From NCBI GenBank assembly GCA_013400975.1, contig WBMZ01012197.1:1-64000 (forward strand): a stretch of DNA of 64,000 bases, in the 5' to 3' direction. Source of the stretch: Atrichornis clamosus (lineage: Eukaryota; Chordata; Aves; Passeriformes; Menuridae). The notes under the pieces are model-generated. The model ran no database searches and was not told the DNA's origin. It worked only from the letters and a program-made list of their open reading frames with translations. Made by a program: the position numbers and the translations under genes. Position 1 is the stretch's first letter; each line of letters opens with the position of its first letter. Positions 23,349-56,312 of the stretch are shown in pieces.

Positions 23349-24560
23349 TGAAAACCAGCCCCAGTCCTCAGACTTTAAAAATATTCTATTACTGAAAACA
23401 ACCAGCACACAAGGTCTGCTTCAGCTGACCAAAGGCATCCCAATAATGCTGTTTTCTACAGCTACCAGTCAGGAAATAACCAACTGACCATGCTTTCCTC
23501 TCCCTTGCTTCTGCCCCATCCCAGCATCTCCTGGCCTACACTGTCTGCAAAAACCATCTTCGCTCCTGAGACATGAGGACTTGCATGTCTGAGCACAGTA
23601 CTCCTACCCTCAGCATGCTGTGCTGAGCAGCAGCAAGAAGCTTGGCGAACCTGAGAGAAAAATCCTGCCCAGATCTCAACTGCACAAAGGAAAAAGATCA
23701 CAGAAGCAATGCAGTTACTCCAGGATGGAGGATGGTCTCCAGGCAGCCTGAGAGCCACCCTCATGGTCACAGCAGCCATGTTCTCTGCTATGGATCTCCT
23801 TCTCTCCCTGCACAGGCCATGCTGGCATTTTTGACAGTGGACTGTTTATCAGTCACTGATGAAAATATGAAAAAGTGAATGGAGCTAGAGAGGAGCACAT
23901 GAAGGACTGAGACACATCCCTAGCAGGAAGACTTGAGGCGCTCCCCATCACAACCATCTCTTAATACAGTGAAATTCATTCTATCCAAGGCTCTTCTTTG
24001 CACTGGATTCTGGGACAGATGATGGGCCCAAGGCTTGCTTTTCCACTGGTTGGAAAGTTTCCCTAACCCATCTCTGGGATTTTGAAGTTTAAAAATCCAA
24101 CAACACAAACAACAGCTAAACCAAGCCTCCAGCACTGCTGCACTGCCCAGATTCCTCTCTTCTGAGCACCAGAGAATTGCCAGTTACCTCCCCCTGCAAT
24201 CTGCGTACCCATGTCAGCAGGGCATCCTCCCTTCCACCCGGCTCAGCCTCTCCTCTGCTGCCCACAGGCGCCTCCGTCTCCAAGCGCTGCCTCCAGCCTC
24301 TGCACCTCTGGGATTGCTGGCACAAGCACGTCCTGGTTCCTTTCCAGGCACTTTTAATGTGCTCATTCTTCAACAAACCCTCTTCAGAGAAGTTGCACTG
24401 CGCAGGTTCACTGTATTTCACAGCTCTAGCAGTCTTTCTAGTTTAATATTTAAGAATGTTTCCAACTGCCACTGCACTGTACAAGGGATTTATGGATAGT
24501 TTCTGCCACTTCTCCCTTTTCAGTATTTCAAGAGAGTTTAAAGAAAAAATAAAACCCAGT
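23349..24560 (+). other. PSTPIP1: PSTPIP1 3' UTR (probable extent)
   Basis: Sequence after the PSTPIP1 stop. The first good AATAAA downstream is at 24548-24553, which would give a 3' UTR of about 1.2 kb. The true cleavage site was not determined; further AATAAA copies occur at 25253 and 25265. Confidence 0.45.
24548..24553 (+). promoter_or_regulatory. PSTPIP1: candidate PSTPIP1 poly(A) signal
   Basis: AATAAA in an A-rich context, followed within about 50 bases by a T/G-rich stretch (ttctgggggc), as expected of a cleavage region. Alternatives are at 25253-25258 and 25265-25270. Confidence 0.4.
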
Positions 24561-26249
24561 GATGTAATTTAAATCAAAGCTAACTATTTCTGGGGGCAGA
24601 ATGATCCTATTTGCCAAGGTTTCAGGTCTTAAAATTGAATCAAGACAATGAAAATTAATCCAGTTGCTACACAAAAGGCACGGAGCAAGGAGGAACTATC
24701 AGCTAAGACACAGCAAGAAAGACAAGAGAAATTTAGACAAAAGAAAAAAGCTGTAATGGCCAATGCAATTTTTCCTTAAATGAAACACAGTGAAGGTCAG
24801 AGGCACTTGCAGTACCTCAATTCTACAAGAACGGGATGGAAGTTGCTGCAGGCCCTTTTTCTTTAGCTCCCTGCAGTCCTTCGCACAGGCACACTTGTCC
24901 TTCCCACACTCCCCCAACTTATTATGCAGCACATCCACATCAGTGCTGAAGGGCTCCCAGCCCCTGGCATCAGCACAGGCTCGGGAGGAGCTGGAAGGGC
25001 ATTTAAGGCAGCAGGGTAAGGACAGCAGTGCTCGCCCAGGCTGGAGAGGTAAGGAGAGGTTTCTGTGGCCACACCTGGACTGACCAGTGACAGAAAGATG
25101 CCCAATAGCCTTTGGCTTGGCCAGGGCACTGCGAGTGGAGGCTGCTGGACAACCACAGAATCCCTTGTTAGCTACAGCAGCAGGGGGAACCAAAAGCACA
25201 AGATTTAATGTATTTACTTCTTGAACACTCAATCTTTCACAAAGAAGACTGTAATAAACCAACAAATAAATTCAGGTAGATATTTTGCAGATTATCTTAA
25301 TCAAACAGAAAAAAATAAACGATTGAGATGCATCTCCTCTAATGATGTGTGACACATGGATTTTGCCAGGACTCCTCATTTCTCTGGGGGCCCAGACAAC
25401 CTCACACAAGGCACTGCAGTACCCAGTCCTGATTACCCTGAAATGCTATTCCTGATCATCTTTGCTTCCAAGTATCACATGGTCTACATCACCAATAGAC
25501 AGGTAGTGGAATGGTGACTGCTGTTTCTATTCCATCAGATCTTTCCATATTTTTGCTGTTAAAGTCAGGAAACCAATTTCCTTTCTACCAATCTTTTCTT
25601 CTGTCAAGTAAATGCTGTTGAATGGCAAGAGGCTATAGGTATTTCAAAATCAACCCGCTGTCACAGCATTTGGGTCCCACATGCTAACTCCAGACTGTTC
25701 AGGAAATGAAAAAGCAGCAGCAATGTTTTCTCATTAATCCTCTGCTTCACATTGTCTAGATATGGCTTGGTAACTACTTATCAGCCAAATTCTTCAGTTT
25801 GCCCTATCAGCATGGGAGCCCTTGTCACAAATAGAACAGAGATACCAAGAAATACCCACACCCTCAGAGAACACTCACATTTTAGGTGTCATCCATCCAC
25901 CCACCCCCATCAGTAGGAAGAGCAGGAAGGTCAATTGTAGGTTACTGCCTTAACAATATTGCCTTATTAACATTTCCTCTCCAGTTTGGTAACATTTGGA
26001 CAACAAAACTACATAATCAAGTCATCATTCAATTTTCAGCTAAGATAGGAAACTGAAATGAGCTCTTTCCAGTGGTGTTCTTATACTAAACTCAAAATAT
26101 GCGTATTGTTCTCTTTTACCATTTTACTATCAATTAAGAAGAAGACCAGGAAAACCTGTATAAAATAAAATTTAACCAGTAACAACCACACGTAATTAGG
26201 AAATGTCTACAAGTGCAGTATAAGGCTTATCTCTGCACAGAACATTTCT

Positions 26250-26291
26250 GCATATAGCATATTAAGAGCTGCATATAACATATTAAGAGCC
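26250..26291 (+). repeat. tandem duplication, 2 x 21 bases
   Basis: A 21-base unit (26250-26270) beginning GCATATAGCATATTAAG is repeated immediately at 26271-26291 with two substitutions. Confidence 0.85.
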
Positions 26292-29200
26292 CACAAGCCA
26301 GTAGTAACAACAAAGTAATATCAGACTAGAAACGGAGAGATCCAAGACATCCAGCTCTAGAACAGCCAACACAGCCAGGCCTCCTGCCAAGCTGACTGGT
26401 CTGTAGAGCCATCCTGCTTCCAGCATTTCTGACAACCAGGCAGCTAAAAGGAAGAAATCAACCCCTTTCCAACTGAGCAAGCAGCAACAGCAGCAGCACA
26501 GTGACTGTTCAAGCTTTGAAGTGTTTGCCCCCTCCTTGAGGACCCTGGCTCGAGCTCTATAGTATGAACAACCCCAGCATCCATCAGCCAAAGTTTTAAC
26601 AGATCATGTACCTAAGACAGAAATAGCAATTCTTACCTTGGATTCCTTCTTGTCTTGCATCTTCAAGAGGTGCATTCATGGTCCGAGTCACCTTTCCAGA
26701 GGTAATTTTCTCCCAGTTGCAGCTCACACCTCACTCATTACTGAATGCAGCTTAAGTGGAAGCACATGGGTGCCAAGAGGAGATGCATTACAAGCCAGGC
26801 ACCAGGTGGTGGTGTCTAATAGGAGCCTGGTTGGGCATTAAGAAACATCTAACTCAACACTGGTGGGTACCATACACTGTCTGCTACCATGGAGCCTCTT
26901 GGCAGTATTGCTGTGATGTGGCTTAACTGTGCAGGCTGAGAGCACAGGGGAATCTACATCACTTCTGTACAAACACAGTCTGAGGAGTCACTCTGGGTTC
27001 AGTGTGAAGCAACTCTGCACAGCACAGGACAAACTGTAGAGCCTGAAAAGCAGCCTCTGCTGCTCAACACCAGCTCTTTTCCCTGGCTTTCTTGTTCTCC
27101 AGCTTGCAGAGCTGGGGCGCTGAACACAAGAGCAGTTCCCAGCTAATACCAGTACTTCACACGTCCTTAAACAAAAACTACACTCAGAGCTAGTGAGCAA
27201 GAGCAGGAGGACACCCTTAACTTGGCTTTCACACCAAGATCCCTGTCTCTGTGTTTCCATATGTTATGGTCACAATCAAGTGGCCAAGCCCTTGAAAGGA
27301 AGCACAGGTAGCTGTTAGAAAACAAAACTAAAACCAGCATTAGGGCGAGTACGATCCTTCAGCAGCTCCCTCAGTTAGTGACAGTACCTGTCACAGGTGC
27401 TTTTGCAGTGCAGCTGTGGTATTGGGCATGCTCACTGTAGCTGAGGGTGAAGCAGACAACAGCTGGGGTTTTGCACCCCAGGAAGAGGACGGAAACAAAA
27501 GTTCAGATGCTGAGTCTTATCTGGTTTCTGGAAAGTAAACGGCTGCTAAGGGGCTACAAAGTCTGATGGACTGAGTTTTGTAGGGGAAGGATACTTGTGT
27601 GGAGAAACTGGATTTTGGAAGAGGAATTAGTGTCCTGCCTTTGACTAGGTTATTAACAAAATGACAACACCCCATTCACTGAGAAGGCAAAGAACTTCTT
27701 GTCAAACTGTTAGCCATTATCTATTTATTAGCAATTACCTAATTTCAGCAGCCAGCTCATATTTTGCTCAGAGCCACAGTTATCTCCAGATTTGTGCACT
27801 CCTGGATCCAGCACAGTGCAAATCTGATCTGTTTCTAGAATAGCTGGATAATCATATTTCCATCAAATTAGCCAGTACACATGGTACAGTGCTCAACTTG
27901 TCCTTCTACCAGCTGCTAAAGGACAGCTGACACCTGATCTGGCACCAAGCTACTGGGCACCATTAAGAGCACATTTACAGCCTGTCACTGCTGGGTGCCA
28001 TGTGGCTGCAGCCGTTCTGTCCCACGCGCTGGCCCAAAAGGCAGATTTACTGTGTTGTTCCACTCTGACTGAAAGCACAGACTAAATCTTGCTTTTAGAT
28101 ATAAAACTCTTTAACAGAATCCACCGTGACCTCCCAGCAAAATCGGCAGAAATCACACCTGACATCTCTGAAATTCGAAGGGGAAAGACGAAATCATCCA
28201 AACCCACCAGGCAAACAGAACTCAGAACACAGCTACGAGTTTATAGCCAGGGACCCCACATACCATCTTGAAGACAGACGGTACAAAAACAACTAGGGGG
28301 GGGTGAAGGTGAAGTCAGAACAGATATCCTAAGAGGATCTTTGAAATCAGGAGGAATTTTACTTACCAGATCTAACAGAGTCAGTGTTAATTAGATTTGA
28401 AAACATAAACCAGCACAAATCTCAGCTTTGCTGCCCTTACCAGAATTCAACTAAGCCACCAAATCAAGACAGACATAAAGAGAAGTAACCAGTGTGCTAA
28501 TGGGTGCAATGCTGAATGAGCTACAGCTGCATAAGTGGTGCTCTGACTCAAATTCCCTTTGACTGAAATTCAGGCATTTGCCACAGCCTCAGGGTAAATG
28601 GACACACAGTACAGCTAAAGACATTCCAGCCTAAATTTGAATGAAACTTCCTGTGTGTGGGATTACACACTTGGATTGTTCAAGTAGCCCAGGCTAAACC
28701 CTTGAATAAAAGAAATAGCTTTGTGAAGCAAAGGTATGACTCTAGAGAAGTCACACCTCACATCTCATTTTTCGCATTCATCATCGGGAGCTTGTAACCC
28801 CCTCTGACATCATGAGCTGAAAATCCTCCTGGCACACTCAGTATTTTGGTAATTGTTCAATCCCAATCCCAGTCGAAACAAACTAGCATTGGGTGGTGGT
28901 CAGATCAATATTTGCAATGGAAAATCTTGTACAAATGGACAAATTATATTGTGTACACAGTGCTTGTTTTGTAATAGGGGGTTGCAGACATGAGATAACA
29001 CACACTCAATGCAGGGAGCGTGGGGGGGAGTTCAGTGCATTCCCTTCCACTCTGCAAGGGCACAAATGCTCAACAGCTGCATCTAAAGAAGAATTGTTCT
29101 GAAATTTTAAGCCGAAAACAGTCCATGAAGGAACTTCTTGGGAAACTGGTGAACTTTAACCTTCCCAGGATAAGAATGCTAACATAAGTATGAATGGAAA

Positions 29201-29875
29201 AGCTTTCAATGCACTGATAGACGTGAGAAATGCTTTGTCTTTAGAGAAGGGCTGCAGAGCCCTTCTTGTGTCTGAGCCCTGGGTGAGGAAGGGAGACTTA
29301 AGCAACAGTGACTTTGTTCTGCTAAGTGGCAGCTAAAGGTTTTACTAGGTCACTGCTCAATTCAGCAGCCAGGGGGGGATTCAAAACCAAAGAGGGATAG
29401 AAGGCATTTGGAGAAATGCATCCTCCCTCCTCTGCAGGGTTCTGTGCCAGCTTTTGTAACCACAGCACTTATCAGCACAAGCTCTAAATTTAACTTATGT
29501 TTGCTCCCTGTCTGTAATGTATCCTCAATGCATCATTTTTCAAAGCTGACAGGGTTACTGTACAGGGGGAAACAAGGCTATCAGGATAAATGCTGGGTTT
29601 AAGCTTTCAAAATGGACATCGCACTCAAAGAGCAAAAACACTTCATAGAGTGCCAGGCTACAAGCACCGAGCATGCTTCCCAAGGATGGGGTGTTCTCTC
29701 AGTCCTGGAAGTACAAGGAGTGCCTAGCTCTACAGTGTGTACTGGGAAATGAAGTCCTGCCCAGTGCCTGTGAGGTGCCTGGTAAAGGCTGGCACAGGAC
29801 TGTGCACTACCACCTTTGCCACAGATGACCTCTCCTCTCAGTTGAGAATGTAAGAACACTGCACACCTGATGTGC

Positions 29876-29915
29876 TGGCAGACTCATTCACTGCATTCAA
29901 TGGCAGACTCATTCA
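29876..29915 (+). repeat. short direct repeat, 25-base period
   Basis: TGGCAGACTCATTCA occurs at 29876-29890 and again at 29901-29915, exactly 25 bases apart, as in a partial tandem duplication. Confidence 0.8.
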
Positions 29916-32900
29916 AACAAGATCAGATCTTGCTGCTTCCTTTGTCCGGGTGGGAAAAACCTTTGTAACTCCATTCAAAAGTAGTTTTCTAGACCAGACG
30001 GCTTTTGCATGCAAGGCATCCTAGATACTGTCAAGCCCCCCAAGTATCAGTGGTTTGCTTAAGCATTTTATTTGCATGAGGAAAATGCATTCCAGTTCTT
30101 CAGTCACAGCCTGACCTAGCAAAGGTCTGACAGGACAGCTATCATGGAAAACCATTTATTCTTTAAAATGAGGCAGGAGCCCATTTAGTGAAAGGAGCTG
30201 GTGCCTGAAGCACCACACATCCAAATGAAAGCAAAGCTGTCCATTCTCTTGAGTGTCAACAGGAACAGCTCCATTGTCTCACACTGCTGTGGCTCACTTT
30301 ACCCAGTTTGCAGGCTTCCCTCTGGCAAAGAAATAAGAGGTTTGAACTCAAAAGCTTTGGCAGATCTTTAGCATTCAGGGTCAAGAGAAACAGGTGAGAA
30401 AGTGTGTGATCCAGTGTATAGCACTAAAAAGTTGAAACTTGGCAGAAGTGCTTCTTTGCTTGCTCCAGAAGGATCACTGAGTCTCAGGTCCCCAGACTGG
30501 AGCTCTGATGGTCTCTCATTGTGCAGGTTAAGCTCACATCCAAGTTTAGTCTACAAAACCTGGTCCTGCTTTCAGGTGATGGATAAATTGTACTTTGTGT
30601 TCATCTACAGTGTAAATACTCCACACAAAACACAACTGAACTCCTGTCCTCGAGTTCAGATACCGGAAGAAGCAACATCTGTTGCCAGGCACAGATCCAG
30701 CAGGGATTTCTGCAGTCATAGCAAGGACTAAATCAAAGGTTTATGCCTGGACTAAGTATGTATTGTGAGCACAAAACCTGTATTGTGAAGGCAACTGCAG
30801 AGTGAGGGAGTAAAGAAACAGGTGGGCAAACTCTACATCTCATGTTCTCCCCTGCCACCCCAGGCAGCTGCCAGGCCATGAAACATGCCTGGGGTGCAGC
30901 TGTACAGCTGTGCTTCCCCTGCACCTAGTAACAAGGAGCCTGCAATTTGGCCTTAATTTTTATACACCAAACCTTGTGCTATGGTATACAGCAGGTAATA
31001 TGACTTCTTGCAGGACTACCTCAGGACTAACTCGTGGGTTTTTTGCAGATAATCTTTTCATGTGGAGGTAGAAGGGCAAAGTTTACACCTACTGCTACGT
31101 AGGGCACAGGCAATTTATGACACTGCCCCATCAAAATCAGATCATACCCAGACTTCTATCAAATTAGCAACAACATAATTGTGGTACCTGCCCCTTGATT
31201 TTGCTCTCTGCTAATCAGTGCCATTACTGAACAGTATCCCCAAAACTGAGATGGGACAAAGAGCAAGCCCAGTTACCACAAAAGATAGGAGACTGGTGCT
31301 GAACCAGTCCAGAAATAGAATGGTATGCAGGACAGTGGGAAACAGGCTAAGAGTGCCAGCATCTTACCAGCTCACAGCCAAGCACGGCCTACAGCCACCA
31401 GTAATGCTGCCACTTCATAGGTCACTGCATTAAGTGGAACAGTTTGGCAGGGGAAGCTTTGTGCTCGCACCAGTTCAGGTGTAGCACAGATGGAAGGCTA
31501 TTCTCTTGCCTTCTGGCAACACCACAAGCATACACTGTGTCTTAAAAGATGCTGCCGCCAAAAGAGCTTTCCAACTCCTCTAAACAGCTCCAGGGGAAAC
31601 AGATCAGCTATGAGAGGTTGCAGAGATCAGCAAGGGAAAGATTAGCAATGTGCATTTTGAAAGAGGCTGGGGAAGTACAAGTAAGCTTATTATGTGTAGA
31701 AAGGGCAGCTGCTCCAGTCTCTGCGGGTGGCACAGAAGAGCAAAGATTGCAAGAGGCAATACACAGGCTCAGGTGGCATTCTCCGAGCACTGCAGGCACC
31801 CAAGAGCCTGCTTGTCCTACAGGATGCAGCACACAGGAACACCAAGGATCCACTGCACTGGAGACTTCTACTGCATCTCAGAGGGATTTATCTCAGGCAC
31901 AAGAGTCAGTTACAAGATTCACTGACTGTACTGTGAAGGCTATCACTAACACTCATCACAAGTACTTATCTCCAGTCTCATGTGAAACTCCCAAGTACTG
32001 AAGAATCTCATGAGCTGTCCTCTTCCTGCTATGAAGACAATTTTTTTTTCCATTAGCTTTGTTAAACTGAGCTTGTTAGACCACTTCTCCTCTGTTTAAT
32101 AAGGCAAATACACATGATCATGCCTTACTAGACCAGTGTCTGAATGAGACCCTCCAATTCTCATGAGCCTCATATTAGGCTGCTGAAAGGCAGTAAACAC
32201 AGTACTTGCACTGCAATGTACTTATTTTAATACCAGTGAGAAAAACAAAACCCAATTAAAAAAAAAAACCCCTAAGGCAATTCTAATCTCATGTGTTAAA
32301 CCCCTCTGGATCAGGTAAGGTTTACTGCTACAGGCAAATTATGTGCTTGTGTGTTCCACACAGCATACACGTATTCAATCACGCTGAATAATTTCCTGTG
32401 CAGTCTGCACTGAGCCCTCTCAGCTTCTTCAGCTACAAGACAGACAAGAAGAAATTCATACAGGAGCTTAAAATACCAGACACAGGAATCAAGTAAAAGA
32501 GAGCTAGAGTGAAATTAAGTCATCCCCTAAAGTACATCAGGCAGATATAAATGTATTAATTAGAAAGGTCAAATTACAGCCACACCAACACTCCTATCTA
32601 AGGCAATTCAAAGTTTATTCATTTTTTCAGTAAGGGAAACTTGAGTTTCAAGAGTGTAAACTAGCAAGGAAGGACAGGGAAAGGGGCAGTGAGAAAGGTA
32701 AAGGATCACAGTGAGTCCAGAGATACTGAGCAAGTCAAATTAACAGATGGCTTGGATAGTGCCTACAATACAGCACTATTGAGCAACCCACACTAGTTGG
32801 TACTGGAAGCCATGGACCTACACCACTTGTTCCCAACCTCAGTGAGTTATACAAAACGTGATGTATTAGACCCTTGCAAGTTTGTGTTTGGCTTTTTCGG

Positions 32901-34215
32901 GGGGTGGACTGACATTTGATTTTGTATTTTAAAAACTCCAACCAACACACCACCATAACTTTATCTACACTTCCAAGACCTACTGACAAGTTGAGCAATG
33001 CAAAAAGGTCACTGGTTCCTAAAAAAAAAACTAATTTGCAATGGTTAAAAGTTCAGCTAGGCGTTGTTTAGATTGTAAGGAGCTGTAAAATATTGAATAG
33101 TTTCCACATTTCTGCATGAATTCATGAGACTTCCCTCATCTACATTCAAGTACTGTTAAGTCATCTCTACTTCAAATCAATGTTTTCCAGCAAGATTAAC
33201 AAGTATGTGCACTGTATCTCTCCCTCTCTATCTTTACTTCTAAGGGGTAGATGCAGGCTTTTGACTGTGGAGCTTCTTTCTGCCTCATAGCTACTAAGAG
33301 CTAACTACCTTTAAAAGCATCCTTAGCTTTATTCTGTGCAACACAGGTCTGCTTCAAAACCTCCCCACACCGATTTTTACAAGCCAGGGTCATCTCAATC
33401 TTATCAGTTCCATATTTATAATATGCAATCCACAATGAAGATCACCAAATTCAGATAGCAGGCTTGCTACTGCATCCAGGACACTTGATGCCAGTCAGGA
33501 GGCCTTTCAGGTTGAGCCACATACTGTACTAAGAATGAAAATCTAAGCCCCAAGGGAGTATCACTTGAAACCCATCTTTGGAAGTTAACACAGACTTACA
33601 GAAGTACACTTCTACAGCAGTGTAACAGCTCGTAAGAAAAATCCCTCACAAGATATACTGGCCTTAACAACACACTGTGCATATCAGAATTATCGGTTTT
33701 TTCTGAGTGATGTTTCTTTAGGTATTTGAGAATATTCTATTGATGTCAGTTTAGCTGAGCATGTCTGCTTTGCATGATAAAGCACATAGGCAATTGGTTA
33801 ACATTCTGAACATTCCTGGCTTCTGCAAACAATGAGGAACCTGAAGACAGTGAAAGTAGAGCAGTGACTAAGCATCTGAATAATGTAAAACACATTAAAA
33901 CATAATTAACATACAGTTATAGTAAGGCTATTCATTACTCGCTGGTGAGAGGCAACAGATTGTTCCTTAGTTGTGTTCGCAAGATGTTAACTTTCCATCA
34001 AGTTCAACCAAGTTTGTTGTGCTGTGTTTTGCTAGTATTGTTTCAAATAAACAAACTGGATATGATCAGGTTTTCACCAAACCATAAATACAGATCTGTT
34101 GAAGTGAAGACACTTAAAACTGATGTTTTCACACAAAAGCTTGTGTGTCCAGCACATCGGGACTCTGTTGGATCAAATAGATTTGAATCTTAAACAGAAA
34201 ACAAGACATGCTTAT

Positions 34216-35065
34216 AGGGAGGATATACAGAGATTTATTTAATCAGATTTACTATTTACAGTTGAGATCACTTTCACATACTACTTTGCTACTCTACATG
34301 GCTACATTGTTTCCAAACCAATTTAGGGTCTACAGTCTAACAGTTCACTCAACACATAAAACGCTCTTCATAGAAAAATGAAATATTTCATTATAGAACA
34401 GTAGTGCATACATTATACTCCTGAAAAGCCAGCTTGTATTTTAAACCACTAATGTTTGAAAGACTGGATCTCTGAAGGTCAAAACTGCAGTCACATAATC
34501 CTAAAATTGGTTATTTTTTTTTTTCAATTTCTTTTATATATAAAGTGTACTGAACTTAAGTGTTTTTTCTTTTTTAAAAGTGACACTGGTGAGGGGCAAG
34601 ATTAGAACATTTTTTTCTTCTCAAATTAAATACAGCTGGCTTCCTTTGTACAACTTTGGCCAGAAATGTTTCATGTAGTGAAGGTTTAAGACATCTTCTC
34701 TCTATATGCAAGAATCAGCCAGTTAATGCTTAGAGGTAATCTACCAAAGTAGGCACACATCCTTTGTCTTTCATATCAACCAAATTACACTTAACTCGCA
34801 AATGGTTCTGAAATTAGAAAGTTTACTAGCATACTAAAACATTTAGATACATGAATAGCTGGCTAAAACAGTGAAAGTCACAGGTAATTATATGGGTTTG
34901 TGTAAAGCTGTTGTTTTGCCCGTCACCAGTGCACAGTGTGGCTGCCCTCATGTTTGAAAGGTGTGCTTGGACTAAGCTTAGGGCAAGAAAGCTATGGAAG
35001 TAGACCTGGCCCATTCACCTTCCACGTAAGTGGGGTAAGATTGAACTGCAAGTTTGAATTCTCTT
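34216..35065 (-). other. TSPAN3: TSPAN3 3' UTR
   Basis: A/T-rich non-coding sequence following the TSPAN3 stop on the - strand, running about 0.85 kb to just past an AATAAA (TTTATT on the + strand, 34234-34239). The exact cleavage site is estimated. Confidence 0.65.
34234..34239 (-). promoter_or_regulatory. TSPAN3: TSPAN3 poly(A) signal
   Basis: AATAAA on the - strand, about 830 bases after the stop codon, at the end of a continuous A/T-rich 3' UTR-like segment. Confidence 0.65.
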
Positions 35066-55943
<20,878 letters not shown>

Positions 55944-56239
55944 GGCGCCGCAGAGCCCCGGCCCGGCCCGGCCCCGCGTCCCCTCAGCGCCGCCGCACGT
56001 GACCACCCGGCCGCGCGGGCAGCCTAAGATGGCGGCCGCTCGCGTCACGTGGCGGCAGGGGGCGGAGGCACCTAAGATGGCGAACCGCTCCCCCTTAAAA
56101 AAGTCCCGCCCCCAGGAGAAGCCGGTTAGGGGGCCCCGGTGGCGTCTTATCGTGAGCGGCTGGCATTGCTCCCCGGCCTCAGAACCCAGACTGCAGAGTG
56201 TGACAAACACTGCTCTGCTTCTCGTTCAGCACCTGAAGC

Positions 56240-56312
56240 GATAGTTTTCTGAACATCTCACAGTCCTAAAACGGAGAATAAAACACTGAACAGTCACATC
56301 TTCCCACAAATA
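56240..56312 (+). repeat. dispersed repeat, copy B
   Basis: Second copy of the segment at 53461-53535, located just outside the TSPAN3 CpG island. The paired copies lie 2.8 kb apart on either side of TSPAN3 exon 1. Confidence 0.65.

Larger units (their letters stand above)
24561..34215. other. intergenic region between convergent PSTPIP1 and TSPAN3
   Basis: About 9.7 kb without a recognised gene. It includes a 2 x 21-base tandem duplication at 26250-26291, a short direct repeat at 29876-29915 and scattered open frames on both strands (largest 24699-25265 on the - strand, 31549-32001 on the + strand). None of these resembles a known protein or shows splice structure. No CR1 copy was recognised here. 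Confidence 0.7.

Noticed and set aside
24699..25265. 188-codon open frame on the - strand downstream of PSTPIP1
   Set aside because: No domain, motif or family resemblance, no splice or promoter context, and a competing open frame on the + strand at 24790-25083. It looks like chance in moderately G+C-rich DNA.
26283..26591. 102-codon - strand frame with a run of Cys
   Set aside because: The Cys run is only the reverse reading of a CAG-rich patch; the rest is low complexity with no family resemblance.
31549..32001. 150-codon + strand frame in the intergenic region
   Set aside because: No recognisable domain, two other + strand frames open over the same bases, and no splice signals that would make an exon.
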